Of a stretch of 64,000 nt of DNA, positions 15,265 to 23,592 are shown one piece after another. Source of the DNA: Curtobacterium salicis. GTDB taxonomy: Bacteria > Actinomycetota > Actinomycetes > Actinomycetales > Microbacteriaceae. Below the pieces are notes generated by a model. It was not told where the DNA came from, ran no database searches, and saw only the letters and a list, made by a program, of their open reading frames with translations. The stretch is from positions 186,001-250,000 of the forward strand of contig NZ_JAAOYO010000004.1 in assembly GCF_011759505.1 (NCBI RefSeq), read 5' to 3'. The translations under genes were made by a program, and so were the position numbers. Position 1 is the first letter of the stretch. Each line of letters begins with the position of its first letter.

Positions 15265-17002
15265 CATCGACGGGGACGACGTGACGGACGCCGGCACCAC
15301 CGGCGCCGACAGTTCCTCCGACCCGCAGCGCCCGTCCGACCACGTCGACGGGACGCCCGTCGTCCGGAACGACGCCGACGGCATCGCCCAGCCGAAGCTC
15401 GGTCTGGTCGGCTACCTGCGGTTCGCGTGGCGGCAGCTCACGAGCATGCGCACGGCGCTCTTCCTGCTCATGCTCCTCGCCCTCGCGGCGATCCCGGGGT
15501 CACTCGTGCCGCAGACGCAGGCCGACCCGAACGGCGTCGTCCAGTACAAGAACAGCCACCCGCAGCTGTCGCCGGTGCTCGAGAAACTGCAGGTGTTCGA
15601 CACCTACACGTCCGTGTGGTTCTCGGCGATCTACCTGCTGCTCTTCATCTCGCTCATCGGCTGCATCGTCCCGCGCACCCGCCACCACTGGCAGGCCCTC
15701 CGCACCCGGCCGCCGAGGACCCCGGCGCGCCTCGGCCGTCTGGCCGGCTACCGGTCCGTGACGATCAGCCCGGAGACGGTGGGCGGCGCGGCGGTGGGCG
15801 GCGCGGCGGGCGCGGCCACGGGCCTCCCGTCGGTGGACCATGCGATCACGACGGCGATGACCCAGCTGCAGAAAGCGGGCTACCGCGTGGAGCGGTTCGG
15901 TGACTCGGTGAGTGCCGAGCGCGGCTACCTGCGTGAGACGGGCAACCTGGTCTTCCACTCGGCGCTCGTCGGCGTCCTGCTCGCGGTCGGCCTGGGTGGC
16001 GGGTTCAGCTACACCGGGCAGCGGCTGCTCGTCGAGGGGCAGACGTTCACCAACGTCCTCGGCTCCTACGACTCGTTCAACCCGGGACGCTGGTTCTCGC
16101 AGTCGGACCTCGAGGGCTACAACCTGACCCTCGACAAGTTCACGACGAAGTACGAGGAGACCAACCTCGACGCCCTCGGACAGGCGACCGACTACTCGGC
16201 CACCGTGACCGCGCGCACGAAGGACGGCACCGCGAGGACCAGCCGCCTCGGTGTCAACGAGCCGCTGTCGATCGGCGGCACGAACGTCTACCTGCTCGGC
16301 AACGGCTACGCGATGCAGGTCACCGTGCGGGACGGCAAGGGGGACGTGGCGTTCCAGGACGTCGTGCCGTTCCTGCCGGACGACGGCAACTACACCTCCA
16401 CGGGCGTCATCAAGGTCCCCGACGCCTCGCCCGACCAGCTCGGCATGATCGGGTTCTTCTACCCGACCGCGGTGCAGCAGACCAGCGGCACGAACGCCGG
16501 AGCGTTCACCTCGAACTACCCGGACATCAAGAACCCGATGCTGTCGCTGCAGGTGTACACCGGCAACCTCGGGCTCGACGACGGCGTCCCGCAGAGCGTC
16601 TACCAGCTCTCGACGAAGGGCCTGCAGCAGATCGCAGGCCGACAGTCGGACACCGCGAGCATCGCGATGAAGCCCGGCCAGACGAAGCAGCTGCCCGACG
16701 GCGCCGGGTCGATCACGTTCGACGGGGTCAAGCGGTACGTGTCCCTCGACGTCCACCACGACCCGTCGCAGCTCTGGGTCGCCTTCTTCGCGATCCTCTC
16801 GGTGCTCGGTCTGCTCACGTCGCTGTTCGTGCCGCGCCGTCGCGTGTGGGTGAAGGCGGTCCGTCGACTCGGCTCCGAGGACGGCGAGTTCGACCTCGAG
16901 TACGCCGGGCTCGCCCGCGGTGAGGACCCCAACCTCGAACGCGCGGTGGCGGACATCGCCCAGAAGCACATGTCGGACCTCGGCGTTAGGATCAGCAAGT
17001 GA
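15248..17002 (+). CDS. resB: Cytochrome c biogenesis protein ResB (system II haem lyase subunit)
   Basis: 584 residues. A cytoplasmic acidic N-terminus (to about 50), transmembrane helices starting near TSMRTALFLLMLLALAAIPGS, a large extracytoplasmic domain, and a last helix (LWVAFFAILSVLGLLTSLF) before a basic tail. With CcsA/ResC it exports haem and ligates it to apocytochrome c. The coding sequence overlaps both neighbours, indicating coupled translation. Confidence 0.92.
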   Translation: MSPRSDIDGDDVTDAGTTGADSSSDPQRPSDHVDGTPVVRNDADGIAQPKLGLVGYLRFAWRQLTSMRTALFLLMLLALAAIPGSLVPQTQADPNGVVQYKNSHPQLSPVLEKLQVFDTYTSVWFSAIYLLLFISLIGCIVPRTRHHWQALRTRPPRTPARLGRLAGYRSVTISPETVGGAAVGGAAGAATGLPSVDHAITTAMTQLQKAGYRVERFGDSVSAERGYLRETGNLVFHSALVGVLLAVGLGGGFSYTGQRLLVEGQTFTNVLGSYDSFNPGRWFSQSDLEGYNLTLDKFTTKYEETNLDALGQATDYSATVTARTKDGTARTSRLGVNEPLSIGGTNVYLLGNGYAMQVTVRDGKGDVAFQDVVPFLPDDGNYTSTGVIKVPDASPDQLGMIGFFYPTAVQQTSGTNAGAFTSNYPDIKNPMLSLQVYTGNLGLDDGVPQSVYQLSTKGLQQIAGRQSDTASIAMKPGQTKQLPDGAGSITFDGVKRYVSLDVHHDPSQLWVAFFAILSVLGLLTSLFVPRRRVWVKAVRRLGSEDGEFDLEYAGLARGEDPNLERAVADIAQKHMSDLGVRISK

Positions 17003-18015
17003 ACACGACGACCCTTGCGACCTACTCGGTCGTGCTGACGTACTCCGCGATGGCGGTCTACGTCATCGCGTTCATCTCCTTCGCGCTCGACATGGCGAAG
17101 CGCGCCGGCGACGTCGGGCTCGAGACCACCCGCACCGGGTCGTCGTCGGACCGCGACGACGCGACGGCGACCACGGTCGCGACCGTCCAGGGCGGCACCG
17201 TCGTCCTCGAGCGCGTCCAGCAGAAGCGCGACGGCGACGGCGTCGGTGGTGGCAACGGCCAGCGCGGATCGAAGTTCGAGCGGGTCGGCATGGCCATGAC
17301 GGTCCTCGCGCTCGTCGTCCACATCGGTGCGATCGTGCTCCGCGGCATCGCGGCCGACCGTGTGCCGTGGGGCAACATGTTCGAGTTCTCGTTGACCGGG
17401 ACCGGCTTGATCATCGCCGTGTTCCTGCTCGTCCAGTTCTGGCAGGACCTCAAGTTCCTCGGTGTGTTCATCACCGGCCTGGTGATCATCCTGCTCGGCA
17501 TCGCGACCGTGAACTACTACGTCCCGGTCCGGCCGCTCGTCCCCGCGCTCGAGTCCTACTGGCTCGTCATCCACGTCTTCGTCGCCATCGCCGGCACCGG
17601 GTTCTTCGCCCTGGGTGCGGGCCTGGCGGTGTCGCAGCTCGTCCAGACGTACCGCCAGGGCCGCCCGGTCTCGCGCGGTCTGCGCTTCATGGAGACCCTG
17701 CCCGACGCCGACCGCCTCGAGGTCCTCAGCTACCGCGTGATCCTCGTCGGCTTCGTGCTCTGGACCTTCACGCTCATCGCCGGCGCGATCTGGGCCGAGC
17801 GGGCCTGGGGCCGCTACTGGGGTTGGGACACGAAGGAGGTCTGGACGTTCATCATCTGGGTCCTCTACGCGGGCTACATCCACGCTCGGGCGACCCGCGG
17901 CTGGCGCGGCGCTCGGTCGTCCTGGCTGGCCCTCATCGGCTTCGCCGCCGTGATGTTCAACTTCTCCGTGGTCAACGTCTTCTTCAAGGGGCTGCACAGC
18001 TACTCCGGTCTGTGA
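16999..18015 (+). CDS. resC: Cytochrome c biogenesis protein CcsA/ResC
   Basis: 338 residues, about eight membrane helices. The haem-handling WWD-type motif is WGRYWGWDTKEVW near 268-280, and conserved His residues flank it (IHVFVAI, YIHARATRG). Partner of ResB in system II cytochrome c maturation. A Ser/Asp-rich, charged loop (about 35-90) after helix 1 is longer than in many homologues. GTG start overlapping resB by 4 bp; followed by a terminator. Confidence 0.93.
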   Translation: MNTTTLATYSVVLTYSAMAVYVIAFISFALDMAKRAGDVGLETTRTGSSSDRDDATATTVATVQGGTVVLERVQQKRDGDGVGGGNGQRGSKFERVGMAMTVLALVVHIGAIVLRGIAADRVPWGNMFEFSLTGTGLIIAVFLLVQFWQDLKFLGVFITGLVIILLGIATVNYYVPVRPLVPALESYWLVIHVFVAIAGTGFFALGAGLAVSQLVQTYRQGRPVSRGLRFMETLPDADRLEVLSYRVILVGFVLWTFTLIAGAIWAERAWGRYWGWDTKEVWTFIIWVLYAGYIHARATRGWRGARSSWLALIGFAAVMFNFSVVNVFFKGLHSYSGL

Positions 18016-18043
18016 GACCCGCCACGGCCATGCACCACTGACG

Positions 18044-18083
18044 GACAGGAGGCCCGACACCAGCCGGTGTCGGGCCTCCTGTC
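18044..18083 (+). terminator. 18-bp hairpin terminator after the cytochrome c maturation operon
   Basis: GACAGGAGGCCCGACACC, AGCC loop, exact complement, then GTTCC. It lies between convergent resC and menC and may serve both. It is a variant of the GACGGGAGGC terminator family. Confidence 0.85.
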
Positions 18084-18099
18084 GTTCCCGGGGTCGGCC

Positions 18100-19113
18100 C
18101 TAGGGCCGACCCACGAGCAGTGCGTGCACGCGACGGAGCCGTGACAGCCACCACTCGGTCCGTTCCGGCGAGGCCGCCCACCGGTCGAGCAGACCGGGGT
18201 CGGGCTCGACCCGGCGCACCGCGATGCGACCGTCCACGGGCAGCAGCGGCTCGGTGGTGACGTCGCCGGCGAACATCGCCGCGGTGCCGAGCCCGGCCGC
18301 GAACCCGGGGGCCATCGACCGGGCTGCCAGGAAGGCGCCCATGCCGAGGCCGATCGAGGTGTCGATGGCGCTGGAGACGACACAGGGCAGTCCGGCCTCG
18401 GCGACGACGGCCCCGGCTGCGGTGATGCCGCCGAGGGGCTGCGCCTTGACGACGAGCACGTCCGCTGCACCGGCGCGGGCGACGGCGAGCGGGTCCGAGG
18501 CCTTCCGGACGCTCTCGTCCGCGGCGATCCGCAGGCCGAGCCCGGCGACCCGGGCCCGCAGCACCGCGAGGTCCGCCACCGAGGCCACGGGCTGCTCGGC
18601 GTACTGCAGCCGGAACGGGGCGAGTCGTCCGAGCGCCGCCGTGGCCTGATCGAGGTCCCACAGGCCGTTCGCGTCGACGCGGACGTCGGCGTCCTCGCCC
18701 ATCACGCGCCGGACCGCGGCGACGCGGGCGACGTCGTCCTCGACGCTCGTGCCGGGCTCGGCGACCTTGACCTTCGCGGTGGTGCAGCCGGGGAAGCGGC
18801 GGAGCAGGTCGGCGACGTCCTCGGCGGGGATCGCGGGCACGGTGGCGTTGACGGGGACGCTGTCGGCACCGGGGTCGTGTCGGGTCCAGCCGAAGTCGAC
18901 CGCGGCGCGGAGCCAGGCAGTGGACTCGGTGTCGTCGTACTCGACGAACGGGGAGAACTCGGTCCAGCCCTCGGGGCCGCGGAGCACGAGGGCCTCGCGG
19001 ACGGTGATGCCGCGGAAGCGGACCCGCATCGGCAGGGCGACCACCCGAGCGGTCGCGAGCAGGTCGTGCAGCTCCGGGACGGCGTCGGGCGTGGGCAGGG
19101 TCACATCGGGCAC
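18100..19113 (-). CDS. menC: o-Succinylbenzoate synthase
   Basis: Enolase-superfamily enzyme that dehydrates SHCHC to o-succinylbenzoate in menaquinone synthesis. 337 residues. Catalytic KxK at 114-116 (TAKVKVAEP), metal ligands D147 (RVDANGLWD), E173 (YAEQP) and D199 (AADES), second-side Lys223 (VVKAQPLGG). Convergent with resC and divergent from the other men genes. GTG start; a second GTG three codons on is an alternative. Confidence 0.93.
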   Translation of the reverse strand: MPDVTLPTPDAVPELHDLLATARVVALPMRVRFRGITVREALVLRGPEGWTEFSPFVEYDDTESTAWLRAAVDFGWTRHDPGADSVPVNATVPAIPAEDVADLLRRFPGCTTAKVKVAEPGTSVEDDVARVAAVRRVMGEDADVRVDANGLWDLDQATAALGRLAPFRLQYAEQPVASVADLAVLRARVAGLGLRIAADESVRKASDPLAVARAGAADVLVVKAQPLGGITAAGAVVAEAGLPCVVSSAIDTSIGLGMGAFLAARSMAPGFAAGLGTAAMFAGDVTTEPLLPVDGRIAVRRVEPDPGLLDRWAASPERTEWWLSRLRRVHALLVGRP

Positions 19114-19261
19114 CCGGCCATCCTCGCAGGGCCGCCCAGGGGGTCTCCCGGACTCTCCGAGGGGACCGCCAGGGCAGCGCACTAGCATCGCTGCGGTCGA
19201 CCACCGGTCGGCAGTGCCGGTGCCGATCAGGGACACCGGTCGGGACGGACGAGGAGGCTCG

Positions 19262-19639
19262 GTGGCGACGGACGAGTTCGCGCGGCTGATGCGTCAGGGC
19301 ACGGTCGACGTCCACCGACAGCCCGCAGCACGTCGTCGGAAGAACCCCATCACCGGCAAGATCGCCCTCGGCCTGGCGGTGGTCGCCGCCGCGGTGGACG
19401 CCAGCGCGTTCGCCGTGTTCGTGGGCGGCGACACCACCTTCGCGTTCGGCATCTGCTTCGTCGTGGTCTTCCTGACCCTGGTGGCCGCGGTCCTCGGCTT
19501 CATCGCCGCCGTCGGGTCGTTCGGGCGGTGGTACGGCGTCGTCGGCGTGGTGGTGGCGTTCTTCGCGAACCCGGTGATCCTCATCGTCCTGATCGTCATC
19601 GTCGCGCCCGAGATGCTTTCCGGGATGAGCGGCCGCTAG
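19262..19639 (+). CDS. Small membrane protein of unknown function
   Basis: 125 residues: about 35 polar, Arg-rich residues (KNPITGKIALG marks the membrane entry), then three hydrophobic helices. I do not recognise a named family. GTG start with a strong GAGGAGG site; TAGCAT at 19183-19188 could be the -10, giving a leader of about 70 bases. Located between menC and menB, which suggests only co-location with the menaquinone genes. Confidence 0.7.
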   Translation: MATDEFARLMRQGTVDVHRQPAARRRKNPITGKIALGLAVVAAAVDASAFAVFVGGDTTFAFGICFVVVFLTLVAAVLGFIAAVGSFGRWYGVVGVVVAFFANPVILIVLIVIVAPEMLSGMSGR

Positions 19640-19676
19640 CCGGCCCCCGGCGACCGCCCGGGCAGGAGCCCAGCGG

Positions 19677-19682
19677 TAGGTT
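19677..19682 (+). promoter_or_regulatory. -10 element of leaderless promoter for menB-menE
   Basis: TAGGTT, CGGAGC, ATG (6 bases). Confidence 0.5.
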
Positions 19683-19688
19683 CGGAGC

Positions 19689-20618
19689 ATGCCCTCTGTC
19701 GTCTCCGACCTGTTCGACCCCGACGTCTGGACCCCCGCTCCGATCGCCGAGCGGTTCACCGACATCACGTACCACAAGCACGTCTCCGGCGGCATGGTGC
19801 GCGTCGCCTTCGACCGCCCGGAGGTGCGCAACGCTTTCCGCCCGCGGACCGTCGACGAGCTCTACCGCGCCCTCGACGACGCCCGTCAGGACCCCCGCGT
19901 GGGCGTCGTGCTGCTGACCGGCAACGGCCCGAGCCCGAAGGACGGCGGCTGGGCGTTCTGTTCCGGTGGCGACCAGCGCATCCGGGGCCGGAGCGGCTAC
20001 CAGTACGTCGGCGACGAGGGCGCCCCGCCCGAGGGCGTCGACCCGGCCGCCGCGCAGGCGTCGATGGGCCGGCTGCACATCCTCGAGGTCCAGCGCCTCA
20101 TCCGGATGATGCCGAAGGTCGTCATCGCCGTGGTCCCGGGGTGGGCTGCCGGCGGTGGTCACTCGCTGCACGCGATCTGCGACCTGACGATCGCCAGCGC
20201 CGAGCACGGGAAGTTCAAGCAGACCGACGCCGACGTCGGGTCGTTCGACGGCGGCTACGGCAGTGCCTACTACGCCAAGCAGATCGGTCAGAAGCTCGCG
20301 CGCGAGGTCTTCTTCCTCGCCGAGGAGTACTCCGCCCAGCGTGCCTACGAGATGGGCGCGGTGAACAAGGTGGTGCCGCACGAGGACCTGGAGCGCGAGG
20401 CCATCCGCTGGGGCGAGACCATCCTCGGCAAGTCCCCGACGGCGATCCGGATGCTCAAGTACGCCTTCAACGCGGTCGACGACGGCATGGTCGGCCAGCA
20501 GGTCTTCGCCGGCGAAGCCACGCGCCTCGCCTACGGCACCGACGAGGCCGTCGAGGGCCGCGACTCGTTCCTCGAGAAGCGCTCGCCCGACTGGACCGCG
20601 TTCCCCTGGCACTACTGA
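19689..20618 (+). CDS. menB: 1,4-Dihydroxy-2-naphthoyl-CoA synthase
   Basis: Crotonase-fold enzyme that closes the naphthoate ring of menaquinone from OSB-CoA. 309 residues; the oxyanion-hole region is WAFCSGGDQRIRGRSGYQY and the second signature WAAGGGHSLHAICDL. The QTDADVGSFDGGYGS stretch and the C-terminal SPDWTAFPWHY are characteristic of MenB rather than other hydratases. Its stop overlaps the menE ATG by one base (TGATG). Confidence 0.96.
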   Translation: MPSVVSDLFDPDVWTPAPIAERFTDITYHKHVSGGMVRVAFDRPEVRNAFRPRTVDELYRALDDARQDPRVGVVLLTGNGPSPKDGGWAFCSGGDQRIRGRSGYQYVGDEGAPPEGVDPAAAQASMGRLHILEVQRLIRMMPKVVIAVVPGWAAGGGHSLHAICDLTIASAEHGKFKQTDADVGSFDGGYGSAYYAKQIGQKLAREVFFLAEEYSAQRAYEMGAVNKVVPHEDLEREAIRWGETILGKSPTAIRMLKYAFNAVDDGMVGQQVFAGEATRLAYGTDEAVEGRDSFLEKRSPDWTAFPWHY

Positions 20619-21754
20619 TGACCCGTCCGCTCGTCGCGCTGGGCGCGTCCGACCCGATGGCGGTGCTGCGCGGACTGGAGGCGGCACTCGCCGGCGGCCC
20701 CGCACTGCTCCCCGTCGCCGAGGGGGCCCCGGCGCTGCCGACACCGCCACCGGCCGACGTGCCGCAGCGGGTCGCCCTGGTCGTCGAGACGAGCGGCTCC
20801 ACCGGGACCGGCAAGCGGGTCGCGCTGTCCTCGGAGGCGCTGCTCGCCGGTGCGGCCGCCGCGGACGCCGCCCTCGGCGGACCGGGCGTCTGGCTCCTCG
20901 CGTTGCCGACGCACTACATCGCCGGGCTCAACGTCCTGACGCGGTCGATCGCCGCCGGCACGACCCCGGTCGTCGTGGGACCCGGGCACTTCGACGCGGG
21001 GGTGTTCGCCGACGCCGTCGACCGGCTCGTCGTCGGGCCGGCGGCACCTCGTCGGTACACGTCGCTCGTGCCGGTGCAGCTCGCCCGGGTGCTCGACGAC
21101 CCGCGGGCGACGGCCGCACTCGGGCGGTTCGACGCGGTCCTGGTCGGAGGACAGGCGACCCCGGTGGCCCTGCGCGAGCGCGCTCGTGCCGCAGGGATCC
21201 GCGTCGTGACGACGTACGGGGCGAGCGAGACGAGCGGCGGCTGCGTGTACGACGGCACGCCGCTCGGCACCGTCCGCGCCGAGCTCGTCGACGGGGAACT
21301 GCAGCTGGCCGGTCCGATGCTCGCCGAGGGGTACCTCGACGACCCGGAGCGGACGGCGGCGGCCTTCACCGAGCGTGAGGGGCACCGCTGGTACCGGACC
21401 GGGGACGCCGCGACGATCGTCGACGGTCGCATCCGGGTCACCGGTCGACTCGACGACGTCGTCATCTCCGGCGGCGAGAAGGTCCCGCTCGGGGCGGTCG
21501 AACGCATCGTCCGGGAGCTCCCCGGGCAGGACGGTGCCGTCGTCACCCGGCGGGCATCGGGGGAGTGGGGCGAAGTGCCGGTCGTCGTCACCGAGCACCC
21601 CGTCGACCTCGAGGTCGTGCGCGCCCGGGTCGCCGACGCCCTCGGTCGTGCCGCCCGCCCCGCCGAGGTGCTGGTCGTGGACCGGATGCCGATGCTGGCG
21701 TCCGGCAAACCCGACCGGCGCGCGGTGCGGACGTTGGCCGATCCGCCGGGGTGA
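20618..21754 (+). CDS. menE: o-Succinylbenzoate-CoA ligase
   Basis: AMP-forming ligase making OSB-CoA from OSB, ATP and CoA. 378 residues, a short form usual in actinobacteria. P-loop VETSGSTGTGKRVALS (about 50-65), YGASETSGG, hinge motif GRLDDVVISGGEKV, and the catalytic Lys in ASGKPDRRAVR at the C-terminus. Coupled to menB by TGATG overlap. Confidence 0.94.
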   Translation: MTRPLVALGASDPMAVLRGLEAALAGGPALLPVAEGAPALPTPPPADVPQRVALVVETSGSTGTGKRVALSSEALLAGAAAADAALGGPGVWLLALPTHYIAGLNVLTRSIAAGTTPVVVGPGHFDAGVFADAVDRLVVGPAAPRRYTSLVPVQLARVLDDPRATAALGRFDAVLVGGQATPVALRERARAAGIRVVTTYGASETSGGCVYDGTPLGTVRAELVDGELQLAGPMLAEGYLDDPERTAAAFTEREGHRWYRTGDAATIVDGRIRVTGRLDDVVISGGEKVPLGAVERIVRELPGQDGAVVTRRASGEWGEVPVVVTEHPVDLEVVRARVADALGRAARPAEVLVVDRMPMLASGKPDRRAVRTLADPPG

Positions 21755-21777
21755 GCCCGGCCTCCCGGCAGCGCCGG

Positions 21778-21783
21778 TACGCT
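21778..21783 (+). promoter_or_regulatory. -10 element of leaderless promoter for menA
   Basis: TACGCT with 8 bases before the GTG start. Confidence 0.45.
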
Positions 21784-21791
21784 TGGCGGTC

Positions 21792-22787
21792 GTGGCACGA
21801 TCGAAGAACACGACACGTCCGAAGGGCCGGTCCGGCAACCCGGCGAAGGCCGCTGCCCCGCAGCGCACCGCACGGCGGGCGACCGCGCGCGACTGGATCG
21901 GCGGCGCACGACTGCGGACCCTGACCCTCGGCGTCGTACCCGTCGTGCTCGGTACCGCGGTGGCCTACGTCGACAGCAAGGCGACCGGCGACTTCGGGGC
22001 GTTCCTCGGCACGGACGCACACCTGGCGATCGCCCTGCTCGCGCTCGCCGTCGCGCTGTTCCTGCAGATCGGCGTGAACTACAGCAACGACTACTCGGAC
22101 GGTGTCCGCGGCACGGACGAGTTCCGCGTCGGCCCGGCCCGGCTGACCGGCGCCGGCCTCGCGAAGCCCCGCACGGTGCTCACCGTGGCGCTGACGTTCT
22201 TCGGGCTCGCCGCGGTCGCCGGCATCGTCATCGTGGTGCTCACCCAGCTCTGGTGGCTCCTGCTCGTCGGCGCGGCCGCGATCGTCGCCGCGTGGTTCTA
22301 CACCGGCGGCAAGAAGCCCTACGGGTACAACGCCCTGGGCGAGGTCTTCGTCTTCGTGTTCTTCGGACTCGTCGCGGTCCTCGGCACGCAGTACGTGCTC
22401 ATCGGGCAGGCGACCCTCAGCGGTTGGGCCGCCGCGGTGGCAGCGGGCCTGTTCGCCTGCGCGGTGCTCATGGTGAACAACATCCGGGACATCGACGAGG
22501 ACACCGCTGCCGGCAAGCGCACGCTCGCCGTCGTGGTGGGCGGGCCGGTGGCGCGGGTGCTCTTCGCGCTCTTCCTGCTGCTGCCCTACGTCGTGCTGGT
22601 CTGGTTCGTGCTGCTGTACTTCCGGTCCGGCTTCGCGTACTTCTCGCTGCTGCTCGCGCTGCCGGCGCTGCTCATCGGCGTGACCTCGCGGAAGCCGCGC
22701 GAGCTCATCACGGCACTGCAGCTGTCGTCGTTCTCGGCGCTGGCGTACGGCGTGGTGCTCGGCGTCACGCTCGCCGTCCAGCCGTAG
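21792..22787 (+). CDS. menA: 1,4-Dihydroxy-2-naphthoate polyprenyltransferase
   Basis: UbiA-superfamily membrane prenyltransferase attaching the isoprenoid tail to DHNA. 331 residues, about eight helices. The two Asp-rich motifs are NYSNDYSDGVRGTDE (about 95-109) and NNIRDIDEDTAAGKRTLA (about 232-249). A basic N-terminal tail of about 30 residues precedes the first helix. The prenyl donor probably comes from the polyprenyl synthase 5 kb downstream. Confidence 0.95.
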   Translation: MARSKNTTRPKGRSGNPAKAAAPQRTARRATARDWIGGARLRTLTLGVVPVVLGTAVAYVDSKATGDFGAFLGTDAHLAIALLALAVALFLQIGVNYSNDYSDGVRGTDEFRVGPARLTGAGLAKPRTVLTVALTFFGLAAVAGIVIVVLTQLWWLLLVGAAAIVAAWFYTGGKKPYGYNALGEVFVFVFFGLVAVLGTQYVLIGQATLSGWAAAVAAGLFACAVLMVNNIRDIDEDTAAGKRTLAVVVGGPVARVLFALFLLLPYVVLVWFVLLYFRSGFAYFSLLLALPALLIGVTSRKPRELITALQLSSFSALAYGVVLGVTLAVQP

Positions 22788-22817
22788 CCGCCGCTCGGCC
22801 GAGGCCGCGCGTGGGGG

Positions 22818-23141
22818 TCAGTCCTCGTCCGGGCGCTTCCGCAGGGTGAGGTCGGTGTCGCTCGCGTCGCTGACGTCCGAGGTACCGGTGGCGTCAGCGG
22901 TGTCGACGAAGTCGTCCTCGAAGTCGCTGTCCGCGTCCCGCTCCGGACGGGCGCGGCGCTCGGCGATGCTGGTCGTCACGGCCCCGCGGAGGCCCGGCAG
23001 CGCGATGTACGACACGAGCAGCCCGATCAGCGCGCCACCGATCGCCGCCCAGTACCAGGGCAGCCCGATCACGAGCAGCACGACGAGTGCCACGACGAAG
23101 ATGCCGAGCCGAGCCAGGGTGTAGACGAGCCACGCTTTCAC
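22818..23141 (-). CDS. DUF4229-type small membrane protein
   Basis: 107 residues: two hydrophobic helices (about 5-50, VYTLARLGIFVVALVVLLVIG) and an acidic, low-complexity C-terminal tail rich in Asp and Ser. The pattern fits DUF4229 proteins, which sit beside menaquinone genes in Micrococcales; function unknown. GTG start preceded by a close TACACT. Convergent with menA (30 bp between stops). Confidence 0.75.
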   Translation of the reverse strand: MKAWLVYTLARLGIFVVALVVLLVIGLPWYWAAIGGALIGLLVSYIALPGLRGAVTTSIAERRARPERDADSDFEDDFVDTADATGTSDVSDASDTDLTLRKRPDED

Positions 23142-23147
23142 CCTGCA

Positions 23148-23153
23148 AGTGTA
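23148..23153 (-). promoter_or_regulatory. -10 element of leaderless promoter for the DUF4229 gene
   Basis: TACACT on the minus strand, 6 bases before GTG. Confidence 0.5.
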
Positions 23154-23211
23154 CGGATGCCGTTCTCCACGGCGACCGGACGAAGGCCAGGGCGGTCACA
23201 GCCGCCCGACC

Positions 23212-23217
23212 TACACT
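23212..23217 (+). promoter_or_regulatory. -10 element of leaderless promoter for the PLD_N-menD unit
   Basis: TACACT, TCGAGG, ATG (6 bases). Divergent from and 58 bp away from the DUF4229 -10. Confidence 0.5.
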
Positions 23218-23223
23218 TCGAGG

Positions 23224-23592
23224 ATGGTCAGGTTGTGGCTCGTCATCGTCGTCGCCGCCGTGGCGTTCACGGTGTTCGCCCTGATCGACTGCGCCACCAT
23301 GCCGCGGAACCGGGTCCGGTCGCTGCGCAAGGGCGTCTGGGTCCTGCTGGTCGTCGTGCTGCCGGTCCTCGGCGGCGTGCTGTGGTTCCTGCTCGGCCGG
23401 ACGCCCGTCGCCGGAGCGCGCGGCGACGGTGGCGGTGGTGCCGGGTACCGTGGTCCCGAAGACGACCCCGACTTCCTCGGCGGCGCGACCGCCGGGCGGA
23501 AGAGCGATGACAAGGACCAGGACGACGCGACCCTCCGATCCCTCGAAGACCAGTTCCACGACGGCGACGACGACAGCCGCCCCGATCGCTGA
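23224..23592 (+). CDS. PLD nuclease N-terminal-type (PLDc_N) membrane protein
   Basis: 122 residues with two helices: LWLVIVVAAVAFTVFALIDCA and WVLLVVVLPVLGGVLWFLLGR, the typical PLDc_N pair, without any HKD phospholipase motif. The tail is Gly- and Asp-rich (DDKDQDD). The menD ATG lies inside this gene and the last 86 bases are shared with menD in another frame, so the two are very likely co-translated. Confidence 0.8.
   Translation: MVRLWLVIVVAAVAFTVFALIDCATMPRNRVRSLRKGVWVLLVVVLPVLGGVLWFLLGRTPVAGARGDGGGGAGYRGPEDDPDFLGGATAGRKSDDKDQDDATLRSLEDQFHDGDDDSRPDR

Noticed and set aside
23224..23592. Phospholipase D for the PLDc_N protein
   Set aside because: Only the two-helix N-terminal region is present; there is no HKD catalytic motif.
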